From assembly GCA_902363835.1 (NCBI GenBank), contig CABJBM010000002.1:186001-250000 (forward strand): a stretch of 64,000 nucleotides of DNA. Direction: 5' to 3'. A program made the translations under genes and the position numbers. The notes beneath the pieces were generated by a model that was not told where the DNA came from, searched no databases, and saw only the letters and a list, made by a program, of their open reading frames with translations. The DNA comes from Lachnospiraceae bacterium. Its GTDB lineage: Bacteria > Bacillota > Clostridia > Lachnospirales > Lachnospiraceae. Below, piece by piece: positions 33,254 through 42,568 of the stretch (position 1 is the stretch's first letter; each line of letters starts with the position of its first letter).

Positions 33254-34591
33254 ATGGACACTACAAAAGATCTAATCAACGGTAATGAAACAAAGGCCAT
33301 GATAAATTTTGCCATCCCCATGATCATAGGAAACATATTTCAACAATTATATAATGTTGCAGATACAGTGATTGTAGGCAAGTTTATTGGCTCCAATGCT
33401 CTTGCTGCGGTAGGCAGTTCATTTTCCGTTATGGTTTTATTGACCTCTATCATCATTGGATTCTGCATGGGCAGCAGCGTAGTGTTTTCCTTGTTTTTTG
33501 GTGCAAAGGAAATTAACAAGTTAAAAAACTGTTTTTTTACAGCTTTTATTTTCATTGGAATCATCACAGTTATTATCAATGTATGTTCCATCATTTTTAT
33601 TGATGAAATTTTAGCCTTTATCAATATTCCTGCTGAAATTTTCAGGGATGCAAAAACTTACCTGCAGATTATCTTTTATGGGATCAGCTTTACCTATATT
33701 TACAATTACTTTAGCGCTGCTACGCGGAGCATAGGTAATTCGATGGTGCCGCTTATCTTTCTTATCATATCTGCTGTTATCAATATTGTGCTGGATATCA
33801 TATTCGTTGTTCCACTTCAGTTAGGGATCGCCGGTGCTGCCTATGCCACAATCATTGCACAGGGATTTTCAGCCATTGGCATTGCTCTTTTTTGCATACT
33901 GCGGGTTCCTCTGATTCATCTTAAACGGGAGCATTTATATTTTAATAAAAGTATTATTAAAAAAATTTCCAATTTCTCCATACTCTCCAGCATCCAATAT
34001 TCGGTTATGAATTTTGGAATTCTGTTGATACAGGGGTTGGTAAACAGCTTTGGTGTATCTGCAATGGCAGCTTTTGCAGCAGTCGTTAAAATAGAAAGCT
34101 TTGCTTATATGCCGGTGCAGGATTTTGGCAACGCCTTTTCTACCTTTATTGCCCAAAATATGGGTGCGGGAAAGCAAAAACGTATTTACACCGGAATACG
34201 CTCCGCAGTTAAATTAATAACCATTTACTGTGTTATGATTTCCATCCTAATACTAATATCTGCAAAGCCTTTAATGTATATTTTTATAAATAGAAATGAA
34301 ACGGAAATATTAAAAATTGGTGTACAATACCTTTCCATTGTAGCTGGTTTTTATTGTCTGATTGGGTATTTGTTTATGTTTTATGGCCTGTTCCGTGGAA
34401 TCGGAAAGCCAGGTGTATCCATTATACTTACCCTTGTAAGCCTTGGTACCAGAGTTATCCTGGCTTATATACTCTCCGCTGTAAATTGGATCGGAATTGT
34501 TGGGGTATGGTGGGCGATTCCCATCGGATGGGCTCTTGCAGATGTGATCGGTGTTATTGTAATAAGGCATTATTATGTAAACAATCCCTAA
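33254..34591 (+). CDS. MATE-family multidrug/cation efflux transporter
   Basis: 445 residues, twelve hydrophobic segments. The N-terminal MINFAIPMIIGNIFQQLYNVADTVIVGKFIG and the repeat in the second half (ISNFSILSSIQYSVMNFGILLIQGLVNSFG) are characteristic of the DinF/MepA branch. It exports cationic compounds using a Na+ or H+ gradient. It is the only intact plus-strand gene in the window and appears monocistronic. The ribosome binding site (GAAAGGA) lies about 14 bases upstream, rather far; a nearer ATG is out of frame. Confidence 0.9.
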   Translation: MDTTKDLINGNETKAMINFAIPMIIGNIFQQLYNVADTVIVGKFIGSNALAAVGSSFSVMVLLTSIIIGFCMGSSVVFSLFFGAKEINKLKNCFFTAFIFIGIITVIINVCSIIFIDEILAFINIPAEIFRDAKTYLQIIFYGISFTYIYNYFSAATRSIGNSMVPLIFLIISAVINIVLDIIFVVPLQLGIAGAAYATIIAQGFSAIGIALFCILRVPLIHLKREHLYFNKSIIKKISNFSILSSIQYSVMNFGILLIQGLVNSFGVSAMAAFAAVVKIESFAYMPVQDFGNAFSTFIAQNMGAGKQKRIYTGIRSAVKLITIYCVMISILILISAKPLMYIFINRNETEILKIGVQYLSIVAGFYCLIGYLFMFYGLFRGIGKPGVSIILTLVSLGTRVILAYILSAVNWIGIVGVWWAIPIGWALADVIGVIVIRHYYVNNP

Positions 34592-34834
34592 GCCGGTGAA
34601 GATTCGGCAGCAGTCTTTATTTATTATTATTTAAATGGAATTATACAAAACAATCAATAGTAAATTCCTTAAGCTATGATTTATTATTACTGATCAGATG
34701 AAAGAAACAGATGATATCCGTACAGGTGCAGAAATGTTTTTGGAATACTCCCAATTATTCTGTTTATTATATTTCAAATCGTTTGATAAAACAATAAGAG
34801 TATTCTTTATAGAATTACTCACTCGACACTTTAA

Positions 34835-34872
34835 ATGACTACATATATCTGCAATAAGCTATATGTAGTCAT
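34835..34872 (+). terminator. Hairpin between the convergent MATE and Spo0A-C-like genes
   Basis: ATGACTACATATA and TATATGTAGTCAT are perfect 13-base arms around a 12-base loop, followed by TCTTT on the plus strand. It could terminate both converging genes, although it is A/T-rich and about 240 bases after the MATE stop. A weaker GCCG/CGGC hairpin with a T-rich tail lies at 34592-34610, right after MATE. Confidence 0.5.
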
Positions 34873-34885
34873 TCTTTACTCATTA

Positions 34886-35110
34886 TTATAATCTTTTTCC
34901 TTTTAATTTACGGACTGAAGCTTTAATAAGTTCTTCCGCATTAGGTACTTCTCCCTTATAAGAAATACTCTCTTGAATAACTCTTTCACTCTCAGATTTA
35001 TCGTTCTTTTTATAAGCATTGTCAATGGCAGATTGCATTTCTCTTTTTACTTCTGCAATCGATACACCATGCTTCTTAGCAATTTTTCGGTATATATTTC
35101 TTAAACTCAT
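34886..35110 (-). CDS. Small Spo0A C-terminal-domain-like protein
   Basis: 74-residue basic helical protein. MSLRNIYRKIAKKHGVSIAEVKREMQSAIDNAYKK resembles the helix-turn-helix-type segment of the Spo0A C-terminal domain (IYRKIAxKYxxxxxxVERxIRHAI). Stand-alone proteins like this are common in Lachnospiraceae and have no known function. AGAGGGG precedes the ATG. It lacks a receiver domain. It is upstream of nothing co-directional within 350 bases and may be expressed alone. The assignment is from motif memory. Confidence 0.65.
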   Translation of the reverse strand: MSLRNIYRKIAKKHGVSIAEVKREMQSAIDNAYKKNDKSESERVIQESISYKGEVPNAEELIKASVRKLKGKRL

Positions 35111-35462
35111 AGTTCATCCCCTCTTTATCTTATTAATTTATATCCTGCCAGCTTAGTTTTTCAGCAGGTTCTGTTTCTGCTATCGTTTGAATGCTTTTAT
35201 TTAAACAATAGTAACCATTAAATATTTAATAGATTTGCATAATTATGACCTCCTATTGATTCTGAGCAATCACTCGAAATCTTTAGCTTTCCTTTGTTTT
35301 TTTACAATATACTACATCTTTTGCATTTTTCCACTTCCGTGTAATTATTAACGGTTTACATGTAACTTCCAGGTGTAATTTCCCCAATAAAAAAGGCAAA
35401 ATGACATCCCGCTTATGCTTCAATGTCATCCCGCCTTAAATACAATCGTTCTTTTAATTTAA
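35111..35462. other. 350-base intergenic region
   Basis: A/T-rich stretch between the Spo0A-C-like gene and the histidine kinase stop. The only clear element is the kinase terminator at 35386-35437. No ORF or RNA gene recognised. Confidence 0.5.
35386..35437 (-). terminator. Terminator of the AgrC/AgrA-like operon
   Basis: Minus-strand AAGGC-GATGACAT and ATGTCAT-GCCTT pair around a large loop and are followed by TTTTTT ATT, 26 bases after the kinase stop. Confidence 0.75.
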
Positions 35463-36764
35463 TTATATATCATCATATAATATTGCTTCCAACGAAAAAA
35501 CATCTTCCTCCCAATCCAATTCCACATGCCCATGATATCTTTTTGCTATCTTCTTTATCGAATAAATTCCCCAGCCATGAAATGCCTCTTCTTTCCGGCT
35601 TACCAATCTGTTTTCTTTATTATGCTCTATTTTTCCCTGATAGCGGTTTCTGACCAAAATATACAAATAACCTTTTTCATACGTTATCTCTATCCAAATC
35701 TCCCCCTTGCCACCTTTTACATATTCAGAGGCCTCCACCGCATTGTCAAAGGCATTTCCCAGTAATACCCCCAAATCTTCATCTTTTATTTTCATAACTT
35801 GTGGTACAGTCAGCTTTGTATGTAAAAGTATCCCTTTTTTAAAAGTCTTTTCCCACACACTATTCACCAAGGCATCTATTATCAAATTTCCTGTTCTTGA
35901 CTCCAATTGCCCTATGCTCCCTGATTGGCCGATTAAATCTTCCAAAGTCGCTAATAATTTTTCTTTTTGGCCGGATCTGGCCAACTCTTGTAAATAGATC
36001 AGGTGCTGTTTCATATCGTGTTTCATTTCCTGTATTTCTGCCGCCGCTGCTTCCTCCAAACCATGCTGTCTTTCATAACTTTCCAATTGCTTTATATACA
36101 TCGAAGAATTCCTTTTTATCTGAACGGTTTCCACTAATCTTAAGTAAATAGGATACATGGATAGGTTCATAACCGTTAATATTAAGGCTGCTATCAGCAG
36201 CCAGCCAAATAAATCCGTTCCTTTTCTTTCCGTCGTTTCTACCAGCATATAAATTATAGGATACAGAATCATTCCTGATAACAAAAATATGATTAAATGG
36301 GCGCCTCCGCCATAAGCCACTCTTCCACCTCCATGGTGCTTCATAAACCGGCGTATTCCTATCACTACTGATAACAACAAAAATTTTGAAAAAATAGAGC
36401 TAAACAAAAATGTCAGACTTTGCCCATTATTCAGATATGAATAAGTAGCTCCTGCTATTCCTTCCAAGAGCATCCACATCATCACGAATGTTATAGGAAA
36501 TGAACACCGCTTCCAAAATATTCCTTCATAAGAAATAATACCAACTGATAAAATTGACGTTAATGTCATTATCAAGTTTATTACCGGATGGAAAAAAACT
36601 ATTTTTGTATTAATGTAAATCTGCCATAGAAAAAAAAGCAGCCAGCCAATTCCTCCCGTACATCCGCTCCTTTTTACAAGAAAAAGATCAAGATATACTT
36701 TTAGTAAATAAGTAGAATATAATGACATACTTATACCTGTAAAAATCATTTTGACTACATTCAT
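35463..36764 (-). CDS. AgrC-like GHKL sensor histidine kinase
   Basis: 433 residues. About 200 N-terminal residues form six or so membrane segments. The dimerisation/phosphoacceptor motif is MKHDMKQHLIYLQEL (His near 246), and the GHKL ATPase has GNAFDNAVEA (N box) and HGWGIYSIKKIAKRYHG (G box). This is the HPK10/AgrC-type kinase that senses peptides in Firmicutes. It starts four bases after the response-regulator gene, a normal arrangement, but no AgrB protease or AgrD peptide gene is found nearby, so the signal is unknown. Confidence 0.9.
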   Translation of the reverse strand: MNVVKMIFTGISMSLYSTYLLKVYLDLFLVKRSGCTGGIGWLLFFLWQIYINTKIVFFHPVINLIMTLTSILSVGIISYEGIFWKRCSFPITFVMMWMLLEGIAGATYSYLNNGQSLTFLFSSIFSKFLLLSVVIGIRRFMKHHGGGRVAYGGGAHLIIFLLSGMILYPIIYMLVETTERKGTDLFGWLLIAALILTVMNLSMYPIYLRLVETVQIKRNSSMYIKQLESYERQHGLEEAAAAEIQEMKHDMKQHLIYLQELARSGQKEKLLATLEDLIGQSGSIGQLESRTGNLIIDALVNSVWEKTFKKGILLHTKLTVPQVMKIKDEDLGVLLGNAFDNAVEASEYVKGGKGEIWIEITYEKGYLYILVRNRYQGKIEHNKENRLVSRKEEAFHGWGIYSIKKIAKRYHGHVELDWEEDVFSLEAILYDDI

Positions 36765-36767
36765 TAT

Positions 36768-37487
36768 TTACCTCTTTTTAAACTGTCTCAATTTTTCATC
36801 TACCGCCTTTTTATACGTCCTGCTTAAGGGCAAAATAATTCCTTTTGGCATCTCTACCTCTTCATACCCCAGCCGAATGACATGCTGGTAATTTACCAGA
36901 TAAGACTTATGGATCCGTAAAAATCTCCCTCTGCTTTGTTCCAGACCTTTTTCTATTTTATTTAATGGACTATATTCTTTTAAGCAGCCATCCTGCAAAA
37001 TAATTTCAGCCACCCGAAGCTTGCTTTCAAAATACAGAATATCACGTATTGCCACTTTATATTCCGACTTCATATACCGGAAACGGTAATACGCATCCTG
37101 TTCCTCCACAAGCCTTAATGCATAATAAAAGATCTCCTCGAATTCCTTCCTTTCTATGGGTTTTGTAATAAATCCAATTGGGGCAACACGGAAGGTTTCT
37201 TTCATACATTTATCATGAGATGTCACATACACCATTTGCACAGTGCGGTCTATTTCACGTATTTTATATGCCGCTTTCAAACCATCCATATATTTCATCC
37301 GAACATCCAGATAAATAATATCAAACCGCTTTCCTTTGTTAACCGCTTTAACCAGGTCTTCTCCGTCTTCATAACATTCAACATCAACCTGAATACCTGC
37401 ACTCTTCCCAAGTTCATACAAACATTCTTCCAAAACTCTCAGCAAATAACGCTCATCATCACAAACAGCTATCTCAATCACAATCAC
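36768..37487 (-). CDS. LytTR-family response regulator (AgrA-like)
   Basis: 239 residues. Receiver domain (about 1-125): AVCDDERYLL acidic pair, FDIIYLDVRMKYMDG with the phosphoacceptor Asp, KPIE Lys. LytTR DNA-binding domain (about 140-237): DILYFESKLRVAEI, FLRIHKSYLVNYQHV and LPLSRTYKKAVDEKL. The start is GTG at 37487, or six bases later at a second GTG that spaces better from AGGGGAA. It precedes the kinase gene and is transcribed from a near-consensus promoter 210 bases upstream. Confidence 0.92.
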   Translation of the reverse strand: MIVIEIAVCDDERYLLRVLEECLYELGKSAGIQVDVECYEDGEDLVKAVNKGKRFDIIYLDVRMKYMDGLKAAYKIREIDRTVQMVYVTSHDKCMKETFRVAPIGFITKPIERKEFEEIFYYALRLVEEQDAYYRFRYMKSEYKVAIRDILYFESKLRVAEIILQDGCLKEYSPLNKIEKGLEQSRGRFLRIHKSYLVNYQHVIRLGYEEVEMPKGIILPLSRTYKKAVDEKLRQFKKR

Positions 37488-37696
37488 TTTCCCCTATAAA
37501 TATTACTTTTTTATCTCCATTCTGTCGGACATTATTTTCATTAAGGTCTAATTAACTTCCTGATAATCATTTCTTAACATATCAAAGGCCAGAAAGAAAA
37601 CATATTCTACAAAACTTATCCAGCAATTTTTACTTTCATAAATTCGTTACACTCTTATTTTCCTTAAAGTTTCCACAAGCTTAAGTCAATGATAAC

Positions 37697-37725
37697 ATTA
37701 TAGATTTTACAAAATCTCATGTCAA
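37697..37725 (-). promoter_or_regulatory. Consensus promoter with a palindrome in its spacer
   Basis: TTGACA (37720-37725), 17 bases, TATAAT (37697-37702) on the minus strand: a perfect sigma-A promoter. The spacer contains GATTTTACAAAATC (37703-37716), a perfect inverted repeat, which would let a repressor bind between the two elements. It drives the AgrA/AgrC-like pair. Confidence 0.8.
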
Positions 37726-37884
37726 TACGCATTCCGAATCTACAGAGTTACTTTTTACCATAACCATTTAATCTATGGTGCAGTGATATAAAGCTGCTTT
37801 AGCTTTCTGATTCCAAAAGATACTTGAACCGCTGACTATTACATTATTCCTGTTTTATAAGGGCATTCAATATTCGTTTAAAGC

Positions 37885-37915
37885 AAAAAGGGAACCGTAT
37901 CATACCGTCCCCTTT
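37885..37915 (-). terminator. Terminator of the GntR-PLP enzyme-ABC operon
   Basis: Minus-strand AAAGGG(G)ACGGTAT and ATACGGTTCCCTTT pair, followed by TTTTT. It is about 90 bases after the last permease stop. Confidence 0.75.
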
Positions 37916-38005
37916 AAACTTCCTTCTATATTCTCTTCCTTCCGTTTACCGCTCTATTCAAATCCTAAGGTTAAAAATTCACTTAAATCCGCTGCCAAAC
38001 AAAAA

Positions 38006-38848
38006 TCATCCCTTCACCGACCCCGCCGTAAGCCCTTCTATCATATATTTCTGGGCAAAGGTAAACAAACACATGGTGGGGATCAGTGACATAATGGTTC
38101 CTGCTGCCATTTCCCCCCATTTTATATCATATTTTAAGATCAGGGCGTTCAGCCCTACCGGTATTGTCTTAAATTTGTCCACATCAATAAACATAACTGA
38201 CATAAAAAGTTCATTCCAGGAATTAATAAACGCAAAGATAAATGTGGCGGCAATGCCTGGCATGATGACCGGTACAATCACTTGAAATAATGCCTGTAAA
38301 TAGCCGCAGCCATCAATCCATGCCGCTTCTTCCAGAGATTTGGGCACTCCGTCAAAAAAGCCGCATAAAGTCACAACGGAAAATGGTATCATCATATTGG
38401 TATAGAGCATTGCAAGGCCATACAGGTTATTCAGCATCCGCATCTTTCCCAGCATCTGGTACAGTGGTGCCAGCATGATAAACATTGGTATCATCTGTGT
38501 AACCAGGAAAAACAGCAGCAGCACATTTTTAAAGCGGAAACGGAATCTGCTGATAACATAACTTGCAAGGATCGAAATGAAAACCGAACAGGCCGCTGCA
38601 ACAGAAGATGTAAAAAATGAATTGCATAAGTATCTGGCAAAATTACCTTTCCAAAGCATTGCCACGTAATTTACAAAGGACACCGGATCCGGCAGATATT
38701 TCACCGGGAATGCGTAAATCTCGCCCTGTGATCCCTTTAAGGAAGTGAGCAGCATCCATAGGAAAGGGAACATGGTCAGTATAAGAAAGACAGAAAGTAT
38801 GACAAACTTAAATAATCTCCACACCTGTTTTTTACTTGCTGCAGTCAT
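38006..38848 (-). CDS. Carbohydrate ABC transporter permease (MalG type)
   Basis: 280 residues with six membrane helices. The EAA loop is EEAAWIDGCGYLQALFQVIVP (shown in part), and GGF-like MGMxSL family ends include KYMIEGLTAGSVKG, typical of MalG/UgpE-type proteins. It pairs with the permease encoded immediately upstream (four-base gap). No ATPase gene is present; a shared MsmX/UgpC-type ATPase elsewhere is expected. AAGGAGG precedes the ATG. Confidence 0.92.
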   Translation of the reverse strand: MTAASKKQVWRLFKFVILSVFLILTMFPFLWMLLTSLKGSQGEIYAFPVKYLPDPVSFVNYVAMLWKGNFARYLCNSFFTSSVAAACSVFISILASYVISRFRFRFKNVLLLFFLVTQMIPMFIMLAPLYQMLGKMRMLNNLYGLAMLYTNMMIPFSVVTLCGFFDGVPKSLEEAAWIDGCGYLQALFQVIVPVIMPGIAATFIFAFINSWNELFMSVMFIDVDKFKTIPVGLNALILKYDIKWGEMAAGTIMSLIPTMCLFTFAQKYMIEGLTAGSVKG

Positions 38849-38851
38849 ATG

Positions 38852-39757
38852 TTATGCCTCCTTATCCGTGTATTTTGTAAGCGTTAAGTAAAACGAAGCA
38901 AATATCATAAGAAACAGGATGCAAAGTACTCCCACGGCGGACGCCATGCCATAATCCAGGCTCTGGACCAGCTGCATCATATAAGATGTGATGATATTGG
39001 AAGAACCTGCCGGACCTCCCTGTGTCATGGAATATATGAGATCCGGGAAATTAAAGATCCAGATCACCCTTAGTAAAACCGTCAGCAATAACACGGACCG
39101 GATACAGGGTACTGTAATTCCGGAAAACTTCTGAAACGGATTTGCCCCATCCACATCAGCGGCCTCATACAGTTCTTCCGGAACTCCTCTTAAGGCAGCT
39201 GTGATCATGATCGTAAAAAAAGGAATCCCGTACCATATATTTGCTATAATACAGGAATACAGTGCCGTATTCTTATCTGCAAGCCAGCCCACCGGAAGGC
39301 GGATCAAGTGCAATTTCATCAGTAAGTCATTGATAACACCTGAGGTACCATTAAACATCCAGCGCCACATGATTCCGATAATAAATCCGGATACTGCCCA
39401 GGGAAAAAAAATCAAGCCCTGGTACACACCGCTTCCCTTAAACTTCTTTTTTAAAAGCAGTGCCATGGCAAATCCTGTTGCAAACTGGAAAATCAGGGAA
39501 ATCCCCACCCATTTGACCGTATTCCACATGGTGGTATAGAAGCTATTGCCGGCGCTGTGTACAAATAGCTTTTTAAAATTATCAAATCCCACCCATTTGA
39601 TATTTTTAATATTCATCAGGTTATAACTCTGGAAAGCCATCATAGATCCCCTGATCATGGGATAATAAGTGAATATAATTGGAATGATAATGGCGGGAAG
39701 AACCATAAGAAAGATAAAACAGGCTCTTTTCAATTGCAGTCTCGATTTTTGTTTCAT
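38852..39757 (-). CDS. Carbohydrate ABC transporter permease (MalF/UgpA type)
   Basis: 301 residues, six membrane helices. FIFLMVLPAIIIPIIFTYYPMIRGSMMAF is the family N-terminus and ELYEAADVDGANPFQKFSGITVPC the EAA loop that contacts the ATPase. It follows the solute-binding protein after a 117-base gap holding a hairpin. AGAGGAGG precedes the ATG. Confidence 0.92.
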   Translation of the reverse strand: MKQKSRLQLKRACFIFLMVLPAIIIPIIFTYYPMIRGSMMAFQSYNLMNIKNIKWVGFDNFKKLFVHSAGNSFYTTMWNTVKWVGISLIFQFATGFAMALLLKKKFKGSGVYQGLIFFPWAVSGFIIGIMWRWMFNGTSGVINDLLMKLHLIRLPVGWLADKNTALYSCIIANIWYGIPFFTIMITAALRGVPEELYEAADVDGANPFQKFSGITVPCIRSVLLLTVLLRVIWIFNFPDLIYSMTQGGPAGSSNIITSYMMQLVQSLDYGMASAVGVLCILFLMIFASFYLTLTKYTDKEA

Positions 39758-39796
39758 ACCGCTTCCTCCTCTTTACTGCCTTTTATCCGTAAGAAG

Positions 39797-39824
39797 TCTG
39801 GAAGGAGATTTCTCTCCTTCCAGA
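39797..39824 (-). terminator. Attenuating hairpin between binding protein and permeases
   Basis: TCTGGAAGGAG and CTCCTTCCAGA are perfect 11-base arms with a six-base loop, followed on the minus strand by CTTCTT. Such hairpins after a binding-protein gene usually lower permease expression or protect the upstream mRNA. Confidence 0.65.
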
Positions 39825-39874
39825 TGTTCTTATGAGAATTTAATTCCTGTCCAATGCTTTATTTTTCTCAATGC

Positions 39875-41257
39875 TTACCACTTCTGTCCTTCATCCTGAT
39901 ATGCTTTGGTCCAGAATTCATCCAGCCATTTTAACAGATCCTCATCCGTAATCTCATCCGTAAGATATTTCTGATACATGGTATCAACCTCTGTTTTATA
40001 GGAAGCAAATGCTTCATACATCTGGGGATATGCTGCATGACGGTATATTTCCGGCTCTTTTGCCATGTCCATATACATGGCAAACCGTGCCTCTGAAAAA
40101 TAACTGTCGTTTTCAGCTGCATTGCTGTGAATCGGAATTGTGGAATAATTCTTGGCAAAGTATGTATTATTCTCGGAATTAGACAGGAACAGAAGGAAAT
40201 CTGCCGCCTCTTCCGGATGCTCCGTAAAGGATGTCATGCCCCAGCCGGCGAATCCGTTTGGAAAAACTGCCTGTCCGGATGGTCCCTTTGGGAATGGAAC
40301 CAGATCCCATTGGTCATCCTGTAAATCAGCGGAGCAGGTGGCAATAACTTCCGGATCCTGAATCAGCATGGAGGTGGTTCCTCCGACAAAGCCCTGTACC
40401 ATTTCAGAAAAGCCCCATGCTATGGAATCTGTAGGAGAAGCATTTTTAAAAAGGTCCTTGTAAAAATGAAGCGCTTCTTTTACCTCCGGCAACGTAAAAA
40501 TGGTCGCACCATTGCCATCCTTTAAAAAATAACCGGCATTGGGATCTGCAAGTTTATCAGTACCGATCCAGCTCCAGTAAATCGTATCTGCATACTGGTA
40601 ACCGCTTGGGCCGCCGCGGAAAGAATAACCAAAACGGCTGTTGGCCGGATCTGTAACGGCAACTCCTGAATCATAAATATCCTGCCAGGTCTCAGGCTGC
40701 TTTAAGCCTTTTTCCTTAAACCAGTCGGCTCTGTAGTAAAGGCCTCTCTGATAAAACCCATAAGGAATCATGTAAGCTCCGTCTTTCATGTAATGGATCA
40801 CTTCTTCGGCAGAATCTGTCAAAGTGTCTTTTTCTGGCCAGCTGTCCAGGTATTTTTGAAGATCTGCAATCCATTCATTGGTCACAAACTGGGTAATTGT
40901 GGAATCTCTTACTTCAACGATATCCACACCGTTTCCATTCATCAGCATCTGGGTGATTTTCGCATCAGCATTCTCCAATGGCGGGGATACAATATCAATC
41001 TTAATATTGGGATGCTCTGCCTCATACTTATCCGCAATTCCCCGTAAAATAGCCGTACGTTCCGGACTTGTCAGGGATTCTACCATGCTGATGGTAATGA
41101 CATCCCCCGACTTTCCATTGTCTGCCTTTGCTGCCTCTGTCTTGGCTGCTTCCCCGCTTACTGATGTGGTTGCTTCTGTGGCTGTCTTTCCGCTGCATCC
41201 TGAAAGAATGGCTGCCGCCGCTGCCAACGCCAATACTGCTGCTCTTTTTTTCCTCAT
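39875..41257 (-). CDS. Extracellular solute-binding lipoprotein, carbohydrate ABC importer
   Basis: 460 residues. A lysine/arginine-rich start, hydrophobic stretch and lipobox ILSGC (Cys21) mark a lipoprotein; a Thr/Ala/Glu-rich linker follows. The mature part is a family 1 (MalE/UgpB-like) binding protein: ISMVESLTSPERTAILRGIADKYEAEHPNIKI at the start and PFPKGPSGQAVFPNGFAGWGMTSFTEHPEEAADFLLFL later. Ligand cannot be read from sequence. It lies 28 bases after the PLP enzyme gene; AAAGGAGGAG precedes the ATG. Confidence 0.92.
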   Translation of the reverse strand: MRKKRAAVLALAAAAAILSGCSGKTATEATTSVSGEAAKTEAAKADNGKSGDVITISMVESLTSPERTAILRGIADKYEAEHPNIKIDIVSPPLENADAKITQMLMNGNGVDIVEVRDSTITQFVTNEWIADLQKYLDSWPEKDTLTDSAEEVIHYMKDGAYMIPYGFYQRGLYYRADWFKEKGLKQPETWQDIYDSGVAVTDPANSRFGYSFRGGPSGYQYADTIYWSWIGTDKLADPNAGYFLKDGNGATIFTLPEVKEALHFYKDLFKNASPTDSIAWGFSEMVQGFVGGTTSMLIQDPEVIATCSADLQDDQWDLVPFPKGPSGQAVFPNGFAGWGMTSFTEHPEEAADFLLFLSNSENNTYFAKNYSTIPIHSNAAENDSYFSEARFAMYMDMAKEPEIYRHAAYPQMYEAFASYKTEVDTMYQKYLTDEITDEDLLKWLDEFWTKAYQDEGQKW

Positions 41258-41284
41258 CTGTTCTCCTCCTTTTATTTGTTTTAC

Positions 41285-42469
41285 TTATATTTGAGCAAGA
41301 GCTGATTCCAGATCTGAAATCAATGCCTCTGTACCTTCAAGCCCGCAATGAATGCGGATAATATTCTGAGAACCGCCTAAAACTTTGCATTTATTTTCTT
41401 CCAGCCTTGCATGAGGTAAAAATACCAGACTCTCAAAACCCCCCCATGATACGCCGATCTTAAATATCTTAAGACTTTCCGCTGCTTTTTCAGCGTCCTT
41501 TAAAGTTCCATGAATCTCAAAGCTCAGCAATCCCGTATTTCCTGACTGCTGTTTCTTCATCAGCTGGTACTGGGGATGGGTTTCAAGACCGGGATAATAC
41601 ACGTTCTTTACTTTGGGATGGGTTACAAGGAACCGGGCAACCGCCATGGCGGTCTCCTGATGCTGTGCAATGCGAACTGCCATGGTACGAAGGCCGCGGA
41701 TCATCAGCCAGGCCTCCATTGGCCCTGCAATGCCGCCAAGCAGTTCCCTGTTTGCTGTCAGTTTTTTCATCAGATCAGGATCTTTCACTGCCAGCATGCC
41801 GCCTATGATGTCGCTATGGCCTCCAATATATTTTGAGGTGGTATGCATTACAATGTCCGCGCCAAGGGTAAGGGGCTGCTGGTAAATGGGGGTGCAGAAC
41901 GTATTATCAATATAAACAAGTGCATGATGTTCTTTTGCGATCTTTGAAACCGCTTCAATATCCTGCAGGGAAAATACAAGAGAAGAAGGGCTTTCCAGTA
42001 CAATCAGATCTGTTTTATCCGTAATGCTTTCTTCAAATTCCTCCACACAGTCGCCCTTTATAAAGGTTGTGGAAATGTCCAGGTGTTCTTTGCAGTAACC
42101 GGTCAGAAAATCTTTTAATGGCCCATAGGAATTATGGATACATATTACGTGGCTGCCTGCTTTGCATACGGTCAATACTGCCGTTGTTGCAGCCGCCATG
42201 CCAGACGCAAAGGCCAGGGCTCCGATTCCATGCTCCAAGGCTGCAATTTTATCTTCCAGAATCCTGACTGTAGGGTTCTGCACTCTGCCGTAGCAGTATT
42301 TGTGCTTATCAGTCCGGTCAAAATCGTAATATTCGTCTATGGTTTCAAATACATTGAGAGAATTCATGAAAATCGGCGGAACAACCGCATTATAATAATG
42401 CTCATATTCCTCCCCATAATGGGCGGTAATTAATTTGTCACTTTTCAAGTAACGGCTCTGATCTGACAT
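41285..42469 (-). CDS. Cys/Met-metabolism PLP-dependent enzyme (cystathionine/methionine gamma-lyase family)
   Basis: 394 residues, normal for the family. YGRVQNPTVRILEDKIAALEHG, FASGMAAATTAV, YIDNTFCTPIYQQPL and MHTTSKYIGGHSDIIGG (PLP-binding Lys in SKYIGG) are all present. Members do gamma- or beta-elimination or replacement on sulfur amino acids. Whether it is cystathionine gamma-lyase/synthase, methionine gamma-lyase or O-acetylhomoserine sulfhydrylase cannot be settled. Unusually, it is the second gene of an operon with a FCD-type GntR regulator and a carbohydrate-type ABC importer. GAGGTC precedes the ATG. Confidence 0.9.
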   Translation of the reverse strand: MSDQSRYLKSDKLITAHYGEEYEHYYNAVVPPIFMNSLNVFETIDEYYDFDRTDKHKYCYGRVQNPTVRILEDKIAALEHGIGALAFASGMAAATTAVLTVCKAGSHVICIHNSYGPLKDFLTGYCKEHLDISTTFIKGDCVEEFEESITDKTDLIVLESPSSLVFSLQDIEAVSKIAKEHHALVYIDNTFCTPIYQQPLTLGADIVMHTTSKYIGGHSDIIGGMLAVKDPDLMKKLTANRELLGGIAGPMEAWLMIRGLRTMAVRIAQHQETAMAVARFLVTHPKVKNVYYPGLETHPQYQLMKKQQSGNTGLLSFEIHGTLKDAEKAAESLKIFKIGVSWGGFESLVFLPHARLEENKCKVLGGSQNIIRIHCGLEGTEALISDLESALAQI

Positions 42470-42568
42470 AATTTGACCTCTTTTCTTTTTTGATTCCTTA
42501 TCCTATATGCTATATGCTATAATATAGGTTGAGTTATTATAATACATGATTAAAGTTATTATATATCA

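Larger units (their letters stand above)
37488..38005. other. 518-base intergenic region upstream of the AgrA-like gene
   Basis: Holds the AgrA-like promoter (37697-37725), an untranslated leader of about 200 bases with only very short ORFs (7-10 codons), and the ABC-operon terminator (37885-37915). Between 37962 and the permease stop a minus-strand reading ends LAADLSEFLTLGFE, which looks like the tail of a lost gene but is too short to identify. No AgrD-like peptide was recognised. Confidence 0.5.

Noticed and set aside
34592..34610. GCCG/CGGC hairpin as the main MATE terminator
   Set aside because: Only four paired bases and a poor T-tail; noted as a weak alternative to the hairpin at 34835-34872.
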